In this document: positions 50,720 to 59,496 of the stretch, in pieces
Layout: the number at the start of each line of letters is the position of its first letter
Position numbering within the stretch: position 1 is the stretch's first letter
Source: 'Nostoc azollae' 0708
GTDB lineage: Bacteria > Cyanobacteriota > Cyanobacteriia > Cyanobacteriales > Nostocaceae
Length of the DNA stretch: 64,000 nt
Assembly (NCBI RefSeq): GCF_000196515.1
Contig: NC_014248.1
Location: 4,096,001 to 4,160,000, forward strand
Reading direction: 5' to 3'
Notes under the pieces: generated by a model
Seen by the model: only the letters and a program-made list of their open reading frames with translations
What the model was told of the DNA's origin: nothing
Databases searched by the model: none
Program-made: the position numbers and the translations under genes

Positions 50720-52216
50720 ATGCTCAGTGTTTTAATTTGGTTGCCAATTATTGGCGCTGCTATTATCGGGCTGTTGCCAAATACAATCATTCCTAAAAAT
50801 AAAATTAGACTAGTATCCTTAACTCTGTCATTTTTGGTTCTGTTGTGGAACGGTTTCATTCTCCTCAAATTTGATCTCAAAACTCCAGGAATGCAATTTC
50901 AGGAATATTTACCTTGGAATGAAGGCTTGGGTTTAAGCTATCAACTAGGAGTTGATGGGCTATCAATATTAATGTTGGTATTAAACAGCTTCTTAACTTG
51001 GATAGCTATTTACAGCAGCAGCCAGAATACCGAACGTCCTCGGTTATTCCATTCCATGATTTTATTAGTCAGTGGAGGCGTTGCTGGTGCTTTCTTGGCG
51101 GAAAATTTACTGCTATTCTTCCTATTTTACGAATTGGAATTAATTCCCTTTTACTTATTAATTTCCATTTGGGGAGGAGAAAAACGCGCCTATGCTGGTA
51201 TGAAATTTTTGATTTATACCGCAGTTTCCGGGGCGTTAATTTTAGCAACATTCCTGGGTATAGTGTGGTTAAGTGGTTCTCCCAGTTTTGCAATGGATGG
51301 TATTTTCACCCAAAACCTTTCTGCAGGAATGCAGCTACTGTTATTGGTGGGAATAATTCTAGGTTTTGGTATCAAAATTCCTTTAATTCCTTTCCATACT
51401 TGGCTACCTGATGCTTACGTTGAAGCTTCTGCACCTATCACCATTTTATTAGGTGGTGTGTTAGCTAAATTAGGAACGTATGGACTATTGCGGTTTGGGT
51501 TAGGTTTATTTCCCCAAGCTTGGAATGTGGTTGCACCAACATTAGCGACATGGGGTGCTATCACTGCAATTTATGGGTCAGTAATAGCGATCGCTCAAAA
51601 AGACATCAAGCGCATGGTAGCATATAGTTCCATCGGACACATGGGCTATATTCTCCTAGCCGCAGCTTCTAGCACCGACCTTGCCCTAGTTGGTGCCGTA
51701 GCCCAAATGTTCAGTCATGGTATTATTTTAGCCATCCTCTTCCACCTAGTAGGAATTGTAGAAGCCAAAGTTGGCACAAGAGAACTAGACAAACTCAACG
51801 GCTTAATGAGTCCTATACGTGGATTACCCCTCATCAGCGCCTTACTAGTTCTCGGAGGCATGGCCAGCGCCGGTATTCCAGGTTTAACAGGCTTTATCGC
51901 TGAATTTATCGTTTTCCAAGGTAGTTTTACCAGCTTCCCCATACCAACATTATTGTGCGTAGCCTCTTCCGGTTTAACAGCAGTTTACTTCGTCATTCTC
52001 CTCAACCGTACCTGTTTCGGTAGACTCAATAACGATTTAGGCTATTATCCTAGAGTCATCTGGGATGAAAAAATACCAGCCTTAATTTTGGCATCCCTCA
52101 TCATTTTCTTAGGAGTACAACCCACCTGGTTAGTACGTTGGAGTGAAACCACAACCACAGCAATGATAGCAGCTATTCCTGAAAAAACGGTAATCTCACA
52201 AGTGGCATTGAAGTAA
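50720..52216 (+). CDS. ndhD: NAD(P)H-quinone oxidoreductase subunit D (CO2-uptake type, NdhD3/NdhD4)
   Basis: 498 residues with 13-14 helices. NdhD core motifs include FLFYELELIPFYLLISIWGG (the conserved Glu), PFHTWLPDAYVEASAPITIL and VAYSSIGHMGYILLAAASS. Start ATG 50720, directly after the ACCAATT repeat; another ATG is not available nearby. It is the second proton-pumping antiporter-like subunit of the same NDH-1 complex. Position in the operon and the hydration protein downstream mark the CO2-uptake type. Frame intact. Confidence 0.92.
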   Translation: MLSVLIWLPIIGAAIIGLLPNTIIPKNKIRLVSLTLSFLVLLWNGFILLKFDLKTPGMQFQEYLPWNEGLGLSYQLGVDGLSILMLVLNSFLTWIAIYSSSQNTERPRLFHSMILLVSGGVAGAFLAENLLLFFLFYELELIPFYLLISIWGGEKRAYAGMKFLIYTAVSGALILATFLGIVWLSGSPSFAMDGIFTQNLSAGMQLLLLVGIILGFGIKIPLIPFHTWLPDAYVEASAPITILLGGVLAKLGTYGLLRFGLGLFPQAWNVVAPTLATWGAITAIYGSVIAIAQKDIKRMVAYSSIGHMGYILLAAASSTDLALVGAVAQMFSHGIILAILFHLVGIVEAKVGTRELDKLNGLMSPIRGLPLISALLVLGGMASAGIPGLTGFIAEFIVFQGSFTSFPIPTLLCVASSGLTAVYFVILLNRTCFGRLNNDLGYYPRVIWDEKIPALILASLIIFLGVQPTWLVRWSETTTTAMIAAIPEKTVISQVALK

Positions 52217-52325
52217 TGGAAGAAGGAGTTCAGTAGGGAAAAATATAGCAACCTCAAAAACATTTTTCACGCCTTAAAAATTCGTCAAGATTTACAAAAT
52301 ACTCCTACTTCCTAACTTAATCAAA

Positions 52326-53648
52326 ATGCTACAAACGTCAGATAAACCAACAACCAAACTACCACCATCCAACCACGAATTTGCAGAAATAATTCATCGT
52401 CTAGAAGCTGGTGGTTCAATGCTGCCAGATACACCGGAAAACTTAATGCAAATCATCGGTATTTATAAAGCTTATGCTGTACCAATGGACTTCTACTGGC
52501 GCGACTTACTTTATATTGCAGAAAGAGTATTTTTAAATCCCCTTCCTGCTTTTAAATACTTCTTACCACAAGAATATTTAGACCTGCATAACCATTACGC
52601 TGGAGATGATGCTGATTTAAGAATTTGGCGTGGTGTCGCTACCGCACATCCTGAACTTTTGACATTTATGGAAAAAGGTGAAACCACCAAAATGCCAAAG
52701 ATATTACATCATTTATTCCATGACAGAATTAACATGGAATTCGCCGAAGCTTGTATGCAGGCAATGTTATGGCATCGCAAAATGTATGCCCCTGTTAACC
52801 AATTTGATGCACATTTAGATTCGGAAGAATATAAAGCCAACGCTGATCAAGCAATTAAAGCTTACTTCAAAAAAAATCCAGCAATGTTGGGACTTTATAA
52901 ACTGTTTCCTGATATGTTTTTGGAACAGTGCCGCATGATGTCCTATTACTCCAATTTAGGACTTTTTTGGGAAGTGATGGCACCGATATTTTTCGAAATG
53001 TCGGATATTTATGATGAAGGCGGTTTTAAAGGTGTTCCTGATGCCATGAAGTTCTTAGTTAATGGTATCTTTGCCATTGCCGGTCGTCCTATTTATCATC
53101 ATCTTTATGTTGATGGTGAATGTTATGAAATCATTCCCAAATCAAAAGGTTTTACTTGGTTATATGAAGCCGCTTTACCCTATGTAGAAGCTGTATTTTA
53201 CCGCACGGCACCATTCCGGGGTACAAAATCATATAATGCCCAAGCTAAACAAGTACCAGATGACCAAAAAGACTTTCATTACGGCATTCTCTACGCTGAT
53301 GTGTTTCCTGTCGGAACTGCGGGTATTCCTCCCACTTTATTAATGCAAGATATGTTGCATTTTCTCCCGCAATATCTGGTTGATTATTACAAACAATATT
53401 GTCGGGGTGAAGATGATATGTTGATACAGTTGGGTGTGACTTTCCAACGTTCAATGTATAATGTGACTTCCGCAGTAATTCAAGCCTTAAGAACTGCACT
53501 TTTATATCCGTTAGATGACCCAAATCCTAAGCATCTACAGGCAAATCGGGAGTTTTTTGAAATGCAGTTAAATCGCTTTACTCGTGCTGATTATGGTATG
53601 CGTGATGCGGCGAAATTGCGAAGTATTCAAAATCAGGATTATAGATGA
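52326..53648 (+). CDS. CO2 hydration protein (Chp/Cup family, probably CupB/ChpX)
   Basis: 440 residues, soluble. The family-typical N-terminus NHEFAEIIHRLEAGGSMLPD and LMQIIGIYKAYAVPMDFYWRD is followed by HNHYAGDDADLRIWRG, HHLFHDRINMEFAEACMQAM and GAILYADVFPVGTAGIPPTL-like text. ChpX/ChpY bind at the NdhD/NdhF end of NDH-1 on the cytoplasmic side and hydrate CO2 using a metal site of His/Cys/Arg residues. A cupS does not follow, so the constitutive CupB type is more likely than CupA; this is an inference. A strong terminator follows at 53658. Confidence 0.9.
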   Translation: MLQTSDKPTTKLPPSNHEFAEIIHRLEAGGSMLPDTPENLMQIIGIYKAYAVPMDFYWRDLLYIAERVFLNPLPAFKYFLPQEYLDLHNHYAGDDADLRIWRGVATAHPELLTFMEKGETTKMPKILHHLFHDRINMEFAEACMQAMLWHRKMYAPVNQFDAHLDSEEYKANADQAIKAYFKKNPAMLGLYKLFPDMFLEQCRMMSYYSNLGLFWEVMAPIFFEMSDIYDEGGFKGVPDAMKFLVNGIFAIAGRPIYHHLYVDGECYEIIPKSKGFTWLYEAALPYVEAVFYRTAPFRGTKSYNAQAKQVPDDQKDFHYGILYADVFPVGTAGIPPTLLMQDMLHFLPQYLVDYYKQYCRGEDDMLIQLGVTFQRSMYNVTSAVIQALRTALLYPLDDPNPKHLQANREFFEMQLNRFTRADYGMRDAAKLRSIQNQDYR

Positions 53649-53657
53649 TACCCACAA

Positions 53658-53676
53658 CCCCCCTTTTTAAGGGGGG
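53658..53676 (+). terminator. Terminator of the CO2-uptake operon
   Basis: CCCCCCTT, loop TTT, AAGGGGGG, followed by CTTTGAATTT. It lies 10 bases after the Cup gene stop, between it and a convergent gene, and may serve both strands. Confidence 0.8.
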
Positions 53677-53696
53677 CTTTGAATTTATGTATTAAC

Positions 53697-53924
53697 TTAC
53701 TCAATGACTTCAAAAGAATGAACCTCTAAAAGAGAACCAATCATTGCTGTTGTCATTATATCTTCGCGCACTTTTCCTGTAATTTTGGCTGTTTGTCCTG
53801 ACTTGAGTAGGTTTTTGTCAGTACTTTTGGGAATTTCATAAATAACGCCTTCGTCTGTAACAAATGTCCAAGCACCAAGCCCAATATTGCGGCGTTCTAT
53901 TTTTCCTGTAACTGTAATAGTCAT
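53697..53924 (-). CDS. Small OB-fold-like protein, unknown function
   Basis: 75 residues, starting MTITVTGKIERRNIGLGAWT. Pattern is beta-rich: GKIERRNIGLGAWTFVT, EGVIYEIP, GQTAKITGKVRED, then a C-terminal strand LEVHSFEVIE. This looks like a five-strand OB barrel of the kind found in small cyanobacterial proteins that bind nucleic acid or metal. No signal peptide. Convergent with the CO2-uptake operon. Intact and with good coding character; family not identified. Confidence 0.7.
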   Translation of the reverse strand: MTITVTGKIERRNIGLGAWTFVTDEGVIYEIPKSTDKNLLKSGQTAKITGKVREDIMTTAMIGSLLEVHSFEVIE

Positions 53925-53985
53925 AATTAAAACTAGGGAAGAATTTTAACTGTTGACCTCTATCTGGGCTTTAGCCACAGGGATT

Positions 53986-54600
53986 CTAAACTGTTGCTAT
54001 ACGGAGGGCTAAAGCCGCTCCGTTCCGGTTCCTAGTTTTGGTTTCCCAGATACGAAATCTGGTAGCAAGGGTCAAAACTTGCCTACGCCTACAGACCTTT
54101 ACTAGGCACAAGCCTAATTGTGTCTCTACTTTGCGAAGGATATTCGCTGCGCCGTTTAAATCAGCATTGATGATTTTCCCCGTACCAGTGCGATATATAC
54201 CGCGTTTAATTCGGTTTCTGCTTCGTTTCCACCCTTCAGGTTTTTCACCCAATTGAGGATATGTGACCATTAACAATCGGTTCTTTTGACGGTAGTTAGG
54301 AAATTTGGGACGAAAATGCAATTCGCCTTGGAGGTATTTATTGTCTAGTTCTTTGAATGACTTGAAAGATTCAAAAACAGACAACAAAACTTGTTGTGCA
54401 GCCTGAGAGTGCAAAGCTTGGTAATGTCTATTTAACTTATATTATCTTTTTAAATCATGCTTCCCAATTATCTTTTTCGCCGTGACAAAAAACTGACGCG
54501 CATAGTAAACACCGCAATTGGTTAGCTTGTGAAATTAATTCAGAGCAAATGAACTCCAGACTTGCTTTTAAGTCCTTATCAGAATTGATTAGATTTTATT
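53986..54600 (-). pseudogene. IS200/IS605-family tnpB remnant, RuvC core deleted
   Basis: The open part (54414-53986) joins TnpB N-terminal HSQAAQQVLLSVFESFKSF, KELDNKYLQGELHFRPKFPN directly to C-terminal RIKRGIYRTGTGKIINADLN, GAANILRKVETQLGLCLVK. So the RuvC-I/II and zinc-finger centre is lost, though the last motif DLNGAANIL (RuvC III) remains. Upstream, in other frames to about 54600, pieces such as NCGVYYARQFFVTAKKI read as the earlier N-terminus, with a TAA. The guide-RNA nuclease is dead. Adjacent to an accessory ORF and end hairpin. Confidence 0.8.
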
Positions 54601-54689
54601 GATTAGATTTTGTTGACATTCGTACAGCTTGCACTCACCTCCTTAATGTGTTAATTATATTAGTATACACATGTTTACTTGTGATTACA

Positions 54690-54854
54690 ATGCCATTCCA
54701 GAAAAATCACAAAACAGGTTTTACGACAAATAGAGAAAAACCATTAACCAGTAGTCCGATCTGTTTTAGGGTTGACAAAGATTTAGCTAGAGAATTGAAA
54801 TCTATCCCTGACTGGCAAGAAGAATTAAGATTGGAATTACCCAATCTAATTTAA
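54690..54854 (+). CDS. Small accessory ORF of an IS200/IS605-type element
   Basis: 54 residues, starting MPFQKNHKTGFTTNREKPLT and ending IPDWQEELRLELPNLI. This resembles the small ORF (MPFKKGNKxGFTxxRxxPLxxxPICFxx) that often accompanies IS200/IS605 elements in cyanobacteria. It is divergent from the tnpB remnant. An upstream ATG at 54648 would add a hydrophobic N-terminus, less like the family. Function unknown; it may be a regulator. Confidence 0.6.
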   Translation: MPFQKNHKTGFTTNREKPLTSSPICFRVDKDLARELKSIPDWQEELRLELPNLI

Positions 54855-54859
54855 GGCTG

Positions 54860-54921
54860 GAAAATAGGCTAAAGCCTGCGGTTAGCTTTCATCCCCTGGC
54901 TGAAGCCGAGGGGTTTTCAGC
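54860..54921 (+). repeat. IS200/IS605-type end hairpins
   Basis: AGGCTAAAGCCTGCGGTTAGCTTTCATCC (in parts) contains GGCTAAAGCC and, at 54893-54914, CCCCTGGCTGAAGCCGAGGGG, each a subterminal hairpin. Such hairpins are recognised by TnpA and, when transcribed, form the 3' scaffold of TnpB guide RNA. No intact tnpA or tnpB remains here. Confidence 0.55.
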
Positions 54922-54960
54922 ATATTTCCTATAACTGATAACTGATAACTGATAACTGAT

Positions 54961-56808
54961 TTAAGCTGTTTGTTTGTCTTCTTTTAATGCTAAACGTACC
55001 AATCCATAACAAAGTAAAGCATTAACGATGAGAAAAATACGGGCTATGTTACCATCTCCTAGTCCCCAAACAGCAGGGTCATAAATGGCACTGATTGTTA
55101 AACAAGCCGCTATGCCAAGGGTAGAACCAACAGCAAACCACTTCCAATTGGGATGTCCTAGGAGGAATACTATCAACACAACAGGAATTAGCACACTGGC
55201 AAAAAGAGGATTTAAAGTGCCTGTTCCCTGTAAGCTGTTACCTAGTTCGGGAAGAGAACTGCCCAAAACTCGGAAAGGCCACTGGGGAAGGTCAAAGATA
55301 TAAAATCCCTTCAGGAAGAAGAGTCCAGAACTACCAAAAATTAAGCCACTAGATAAAGACCAACTCCAAGCGAAGGGGAAGTAAACCCGTAGAAACCAAG
55401 CGAGGAGATAGGAACCTACTACCATTAATATTTTAGGTACTAGCGCGATCGCACCGCCATCAATCCAAAAACCAGGGTTGATATAGCCGTTATCCCGCAA
55501 CCACCGAAAGAAGTCTGGAAAACTAATTTGTCCTTCGCTGGCTAGTTTGACTGCTGCTTCGGCGTTAAGTTGTCCAGCACCGTAATAATTTAAAGCGTCG
55601 TCTTGGATAACTCTGGCTGACTGTTGGAGGACTTTTAAAATTTGATCAGGTTCTGTGACTCCAGATGCTTTAATTAAAGCTGCCACACCTGCAACGTGTG
55701 AAGAGGCCATACTTGTGCCTTGGAGTCCCAAAAATAGCCCTTGGCCGTTTTCGTCAATGGTCTCCTGGAGAATTGTTCCTGTTTCACTACCACCAGGGGC
55801 GGAGATATCTACACCAGCACCAAAGTTAGAGTAGGATGCTTTTTCTCCGTCTGGGCCAAAGGCAGAAACGCCAATTACATGAGGATAACGGGCTGGATAA
55901 CTCGCCCCATCTGTACTTTCATTTCCGGCTGCGGCAATAATAACTACACCTTTTTTGTAGGCGTACTCAATGGCATCTTGCATGAGTTTACTTTCACCAC
56001 CACCACCTAAGCTCATATTAATAACATCTGCGCCTTTATCTGCGGCAAATTTGATGGCTTCGGCGATGTCGGCAACTGTACCACTACCATCTGCATTTAA
56101 CACTTTTAAGGGCATGAGACTAGCTTCGTAGGCGACTCCAGCTACACCATATTGATTATTAGTGGTTTGGGCGACTGTGCCGGCTACATGGGTGCCATGT
56201 CCGTTGTCGTCTTTGACTATTTCTGTGTCGTTTACGAAGTCGTAGCCTTTAACAAATTTTGTTTCTGCTAAGTCGCGCACCTGAGTGATACCTGTGTCAA
56301 TGACTGCAACTGTTATGCCACTCCCTTTAGTGCGAGTCCATGCGCCTTCTATGCCAATTTTGTGGAGGTTCCACTGTTTGCTGTAATATTGGTCGTTGGG
56401 GCCAATTAATGAAGGTTTAGGATTTTGATTGTTTTGGGGTAGGAACTGTTCTCCCAGTGCTGTAGTCTTCCCTTCCGGAACTTTCCTGTAAATGTAATTT
56501 GGTTCGATGAACTCTGTGGCTTCAGCAAAGGGAGATTTTCTTAAATCTTGCAGCCCTTGGCGATCTCCTTTGATAATATACACATGATCAGCCGCTGAGA
56601 ATTGGTTATCCAGTCGGGGTGTAATATGATATTGTTGAGCGATCAGTTGCAAATCCTGATTAATCACCAATGCTGGAATATCTTCCCGAAAATCTAGCAA
56701 AATTGTCTCAAATTCACCTTTGCTCGCCAATCCCTGGACGTTCAGGAAACCGAACACGACAGTAACTAACCCGATAAGAAACAAGCACAGTAATATAAAT
56801 CTTCTCAT
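54961..56808 (-). CDS. Subtilisin-like serine protease (S8) with C-terminal membrane domain
   Basis: 615 residues. Residues 1-24 are a signal peptide or anchor (RRFILLCLFLIGLVTVVFGF). An inhibitor-like prodomain extends to about 150. Catalytic triad: D171 in VAVIDTGI, H204 in DNGHGTHVAGT, S366 in QGTSMASSHVAG; oxyanion N296 in AAAGNES. From about residue 450 there are four to five hydrophobic helices, so the protease domain is held at the outer face of the membrane. The substrate is not known. Cyanobacterial S8 proteases with such a membrane tail are a known variant. Frame intact, monocistronic. Confidence 0.9.
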   Translation of the reverse strand: MRRFILLCLFLIGLVTVVFGFLNVQGLASKGEFETILLDFREDIPALVINQDLQLIAQQYHITPRLDNQFSAADHVYIIKGDRQGLQDLRKSPFAEATEFIEPNYIYRKVPEGKTTALGEQFLPQNNQNPKPSLIGPNDQYYSKQWNLHKIGIEGAWTRTKGSGITVAVIDTGITQVRDLAETKFVKGYDFVNDTEIVKDDNGHGTHVAGTVAQTTNNQYGVAGVAYEASLMPLKVLNADGSGTVADIAEAIKFAADKGADVINMSLGGGGESKLMQDAIEYAYKKGVVIIAAAGNESTDGASYPARYPHVIGVSAFGPDGEKASYSNFGAGVDISAPGGSETGTILQETIDENGQGLFLGLQGTSMASSHVAGVAALIKASGVTEPDQILKVLQQSARVIQDDALNYYGAGQLNAEAAVKLASEGQISFPDFFRWLRDNGYINPGFWIDGGAIALVPKILMVVGSYLLAWFLRVYFPFAWSWSLSSGLIFGSSGLFFLKGFYIFDLPQWPFRVLGSSLPELGNSLQGTGTLNPLFASVLIPVVLIVFLLGHPNWKWFAVGSTLGIAACLTISAIYDPAVWGLGDGNIARIFLIVNALLCYGLVRLALKEDKQTA

Positions 56809-56940
56809 ATAAACTCATCAAAGCTTTTTGTCAGTTTGCACACTACCATAACTCAAAATTAAAAGTTAATAATTAAAAATTAAAAAATTCTAGTCCCCAG
56901 TCCCCAATCCCCAGCCTCGAAGTAAGAATTATTAATTATT

Positions 56941-57411
56941 ATGGAACGTGGTCTTTTATGGTTGCCCCTGTTAGTGGCATTCTTCTGGTTAGCTTGGCAA
57001 GGTTCTCAGGAATATCAAAAAGTTGAAACCTATCGTCTTTGGGCGGAACAATTTGAACGAACCAAGTATGATATTTATGCTGTATTAGGTCAAAAGGGTA
57101 ATGATATCACCTGGGGTAAACCTACCCCCAAAGGACCGATTAAACTAGAAACTTTTTCTGTACTCGATGTTAAAGAAATTAAGTTTTTAGTAGATGAAAA
57201 ACAAGTGAAAATCGAAAGTCCACCCCAAAAAGGGCGTGTGATTGAGTTAGAATTTTTGTTTTCTGAACCAGCTAAATCAGTTCGTGTACCTTTTACAGAA
57301 ACTTCTTTAGCCTCACAATGGGGTAAATATTTTCAGGGAGTTTTACAAAACCTCAATTCACAAAATAACTACACCAGGAGTCAGGAGTCAGGAGCCAGGA
57401 GTCAGGAGTAA
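56941..57411 (+). CDS. Conserved cyanobacterial membrane-anchored protein, unknown, with repeat-derived tail
   Basis: 156 residues. N-terminal membrane anchor at about residues 4-20 (GLLWLPLLVAFFWLAWQGSQ). The soluble part has a probable beta sandwich (WGKPTPKGPIKLETFSVLDV, VKIESPPQKGRVIELEFLFS, SVRVPFTETSLASQWGKYFQ). The last 13 residues, YTRSQESGARSQE, are encoded by a CAGGAGTCAGGAG simple repeat, so the true end is likely near NLNSQNN at about residue 143. Role not known. Divergent from the protease gene. Confidence 0.75.
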   Translation: MERGLLWLPLLVAFFWLAWQGSQEYQKVETYRLWAEQFERTKYDIYAVLGQKGNDITWGKPTPKGPIKLETFSVLDVKEIKFLVDEKQVKIESPPQKGRVIELEFLFSEPAKSVRVPFTETSLASQWGKYFQGVLQNLNSQNNYTRSQESGARSQE

Positions 57412-57547
57412 AACTCTCTTGCTGTCTAGGTTTCAATTTAGATTCTGTACCTCATTGATCTGCAATCTGCTGTATGTATCATTAAACCTGTTTTAGTGCT
57501 TGAGTTTGTAACTAAATTTTGTACTTAGTTTACCAGCGAGACGTTTT

Positions 57548-58297
57548 ATGTATTATTTGCTGTTGTATACCGCCACATCTATATTGATTGGAACTTATGC
57601 TATAGTAGCGATCGCCGTACCAACAAAAATCGCCCAAGTCAGCACAGTAGGGAACATTAACCGTCCTACCCTCAAAGTTGGTAGTCAAGGTGAGCGTGTT
57701 TCTGAACTGCAAGCAGCACTGAAACTTTTGGGCTTTTACACAGGTGCAGTAGATGGTGTTTATCAAGAAGCTACAGCCAGGGCTGTTTCGCAATTTAAAC
57801 AAGCTGCCGGCTTAAATCCTGATGGCGTTGTAGATGCTATCACATGGCAAAAACTTTTTCCTAATGTATCAATAGTTGCGACCAATATCTCTTCATCTTC
57901 TGTCCCACCTATCCCAACTGGTAGTTTGACTGTACCTACCAGAATTAATAATACATCTGCACCCAAACCGATTGCTCCAAAACCAAATGTAACTTCCCGC
58001 AATCAAAACAATACTGCCTTTCAGCCAACTCCTCTTAATCAGCAAAATCCCAATATTCAATATACAAAAGAAGGATGGCCGATTTTACGTTTAGGTAATC
58101 GTGGTTCAGAAGTCGTGAAGTTGCAAAAACTACTACAAAATTTGGGTTTTTTAAAAGGTAGTATAGATGGAGACTTTGGTATCACGACTGAAGCCGCTGT
58201 AAAAGCTGCTCAAATACGTTATGGCTTACAACCTGATGGCATTGCTGGTGGTGCTACTTGGGAGGCTTTTGTGAGACGACTACCCCAGGCACGGTAA
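57548..58297 (+). CDS. Secreted protein with two peptidoglycan-binding (PG_binding_1) domains
   Basis: 249 residues. Signal peptide at about 1-33. First PG_binding_1 domain near residues 36-100 (RPTLKVGSQGERVSELQAAL, DGVYQEATARAVSQFKQAAG, DGVVDAITWQKLF), then a Pro/Thr/Asn-rich linker, and the second near 182-245 (LGNRGSEVVKLQKLLQNLGF, GDFGITTEAAVKAAQIRYGL, DGIAGGATWEAFV). Such proteins bind the cell wall in the periplasm and often go with hydrolases; none is fused here. Forms a likely two-gene unit with the next ORF, 28 bases on. Confidence 0.9.
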   Translation: MYYLLLYTATSILIGTYAIVAIAVPTKIAQVSTVGNINRPTLKVGSQGERVSELQAALKLLGFYTGAVDGVYQEATARAVSQFKQAAGLNPDGVVDAITWQKLFPNVSIVATNISSSSVPPIPTGSLTVPTRINNTSAPKPIAPKPNVTSRNQNNTAFQPTPLNQQNPNIQYTKEGWPILRLGNRGSEVVKLQKLLQNLGFLKGSIDGDFGITTEAAVKAAQIRYGLQPDGIAGGATWEAFVRRLPQAR

Positions 58298-58325
58298 AAA
58301 AATTCAAAATTCAAAATCCGATGAG

Positions 58326-58679
58326 ATGAAACACTTTTTATTAACTTGGCTTGCTACTGCGATCGCATTACTAATGACTGCTAAAATTGTACCAGGATTT
58401 ATTATCAAAACTTTTGTAGCTGCTCTCATTGCCGCTATTGTAATCGGTTTAGTAAATGCCTTCATTCGTCCAATTTTAAAGGTATTAGCATTTCCCATAA
58501 CTCTAATTACGTTTGGTTTATTTACATTTATCATCAACGCCTTAACTCTTTGGTTGGCAAGTGCTATTACTCCAGGTTCTGAGTTTCAAATTAGAGGTTT
58601 TATACCTGCTTTTCTCGGTTCTATTGTGCTGTCTATTGTTTCTAGTATCATTAACTATTTTTTCAGAATAGTTGACTGA
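58326..58679 (+). CDS. Phage holin family 4 (PF04020) type 4-TM membrane protein
   Basis: 117 residues with four hydrophobic helices (FLLTWLATAIALLMTAKIVP, FVAALIAAIVIGLVNAFIRP, LAFPITLITFGLFTFIINAL, FLGSIVLSIVSSIINYFF). The NAFIRPILKVLAFPITLITFG phrase (two parts) is characteristic of this family. Despite its name it is usually a chromosomal plasma-membrane protein of unknown role. ATG 58326, likely co-transcribed with the PG-binding protein. Intact. Confidence 0.88.
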   Translation: MKHFLLTWLATAIALLMTAKIVPGFIIKTFVAALIAAIVIGLVNAFIRPILKVLAFPITLITFGLFTFIINALTLWLASAITPGSEFQIRGFIPAFLGSIVLSIVSSIINYFFRIVD

Positions 58680-58712
58680 AGGTCATTGGGCATTGGAATT
58701 TCCCTTAGACCC

Positions 58713-59138
58713 CTACACCCTTTGGGCAATAGCTACTGTTACTACTCCTGCGTCTTCTGGTAAACGGAAGATTTGCTTGGGAACTAATAACCTCATTTGT
58801 GAACTAATCTCCGTAGCTGCCAGAATAGCAGAAGCCTCAGCCACACTCGGTGTTCCTACTATTTGTGCAATAATTTTTGCAGGGTTGGGAACATTGACAC
58901 CAGCGAGAATTTCCGCTGTGAAAGTTTTGAGGGGGAAATTGTGTACTCGGCAAAATTCCCTTAACCCCATTTCTGAAGCTTTAGATTCGATGGTGGCAAT
59001 ACCCGCTATGGCAGAATAGGTAAATTGAGTATCTAGCAAAATATTCTCAATTGCTATACTGATTAACTTGCCTGAAGTTCCCTTTTGACAACCAATCCCC
59101 ACCCATAAAACTTGCGAATTTAGTAACTCTACTTGCAT
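58713..59138 (-). CDS. CbiG C-terminal/CobE-domain cobalamin biosynthesis protein
   Basis: 141 residues. Start MQVELLNSQVLWVGIGCQKG with the GIGCxKGT motif, then TYSAIAGIATIESKASEMGL (AIAxIASIDxK), the AEILAGVNVPNPAKIIAQIV loop and GTPSVAEASAILAA (GVxSVAEAAA). This is the CbiG-C/CobE fold, in the corrin pathway near cobalt-precorrin 5A hydrolysis. It stands alone as CobE-like here; the N-terminal CbiG domain is not fused. Cytosolic. Intact. Confidence 0.88.
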   Translation of the reverse strand: MQVELLNSQVLWVGIGCQKGTSGKLISIAIENILLDTQFTYSAIAGIATIESKASEMGLREFCRVHNFPLKTFTAEILAGVNVPNPAKIIAQIVGTPSVAEASAILAATEISSQMRLLVPKQIFRLPEDAGVVTVAIAQRV

Positions 59139-59496
59139 ATTTAAATCATTCAGTGTTACTACGAAGAAAATTTAATATTTTATATGGAATCGCCTCAAAG
59201 CCTTATCAGTAGCCGAAAAATTACACTTAAGAATAATTGATTTTTTAGTATTGTGTTTTTAGATACACCCAAAATGATAACTTTAATACTTTCTGAAAAA
59301 CAAAAGCCGATATATTTAGTACATCTAGCACAGTAGGAAACATTGAGGGAGAAACAAAGCAAAGGTAAAAGGTAAATTACGTCTTCATGTTTACTTTATT
59401 TCTACCCTTGTAGCGGAAGCATTTCATCTTGATGTTTCAATTTCTTTTCTCTCCGTCGTAACAAATGCACAAAAGTTACGGCGGGGTTTTGCTCTA
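59139..59496. other. Intergenic region, no gene
   Basis: About 360 bases, AT-rich, with neither coding signal nor clear hairpin. The end lies next to the stop of the ankyrin gene. Confidence 0.35.
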
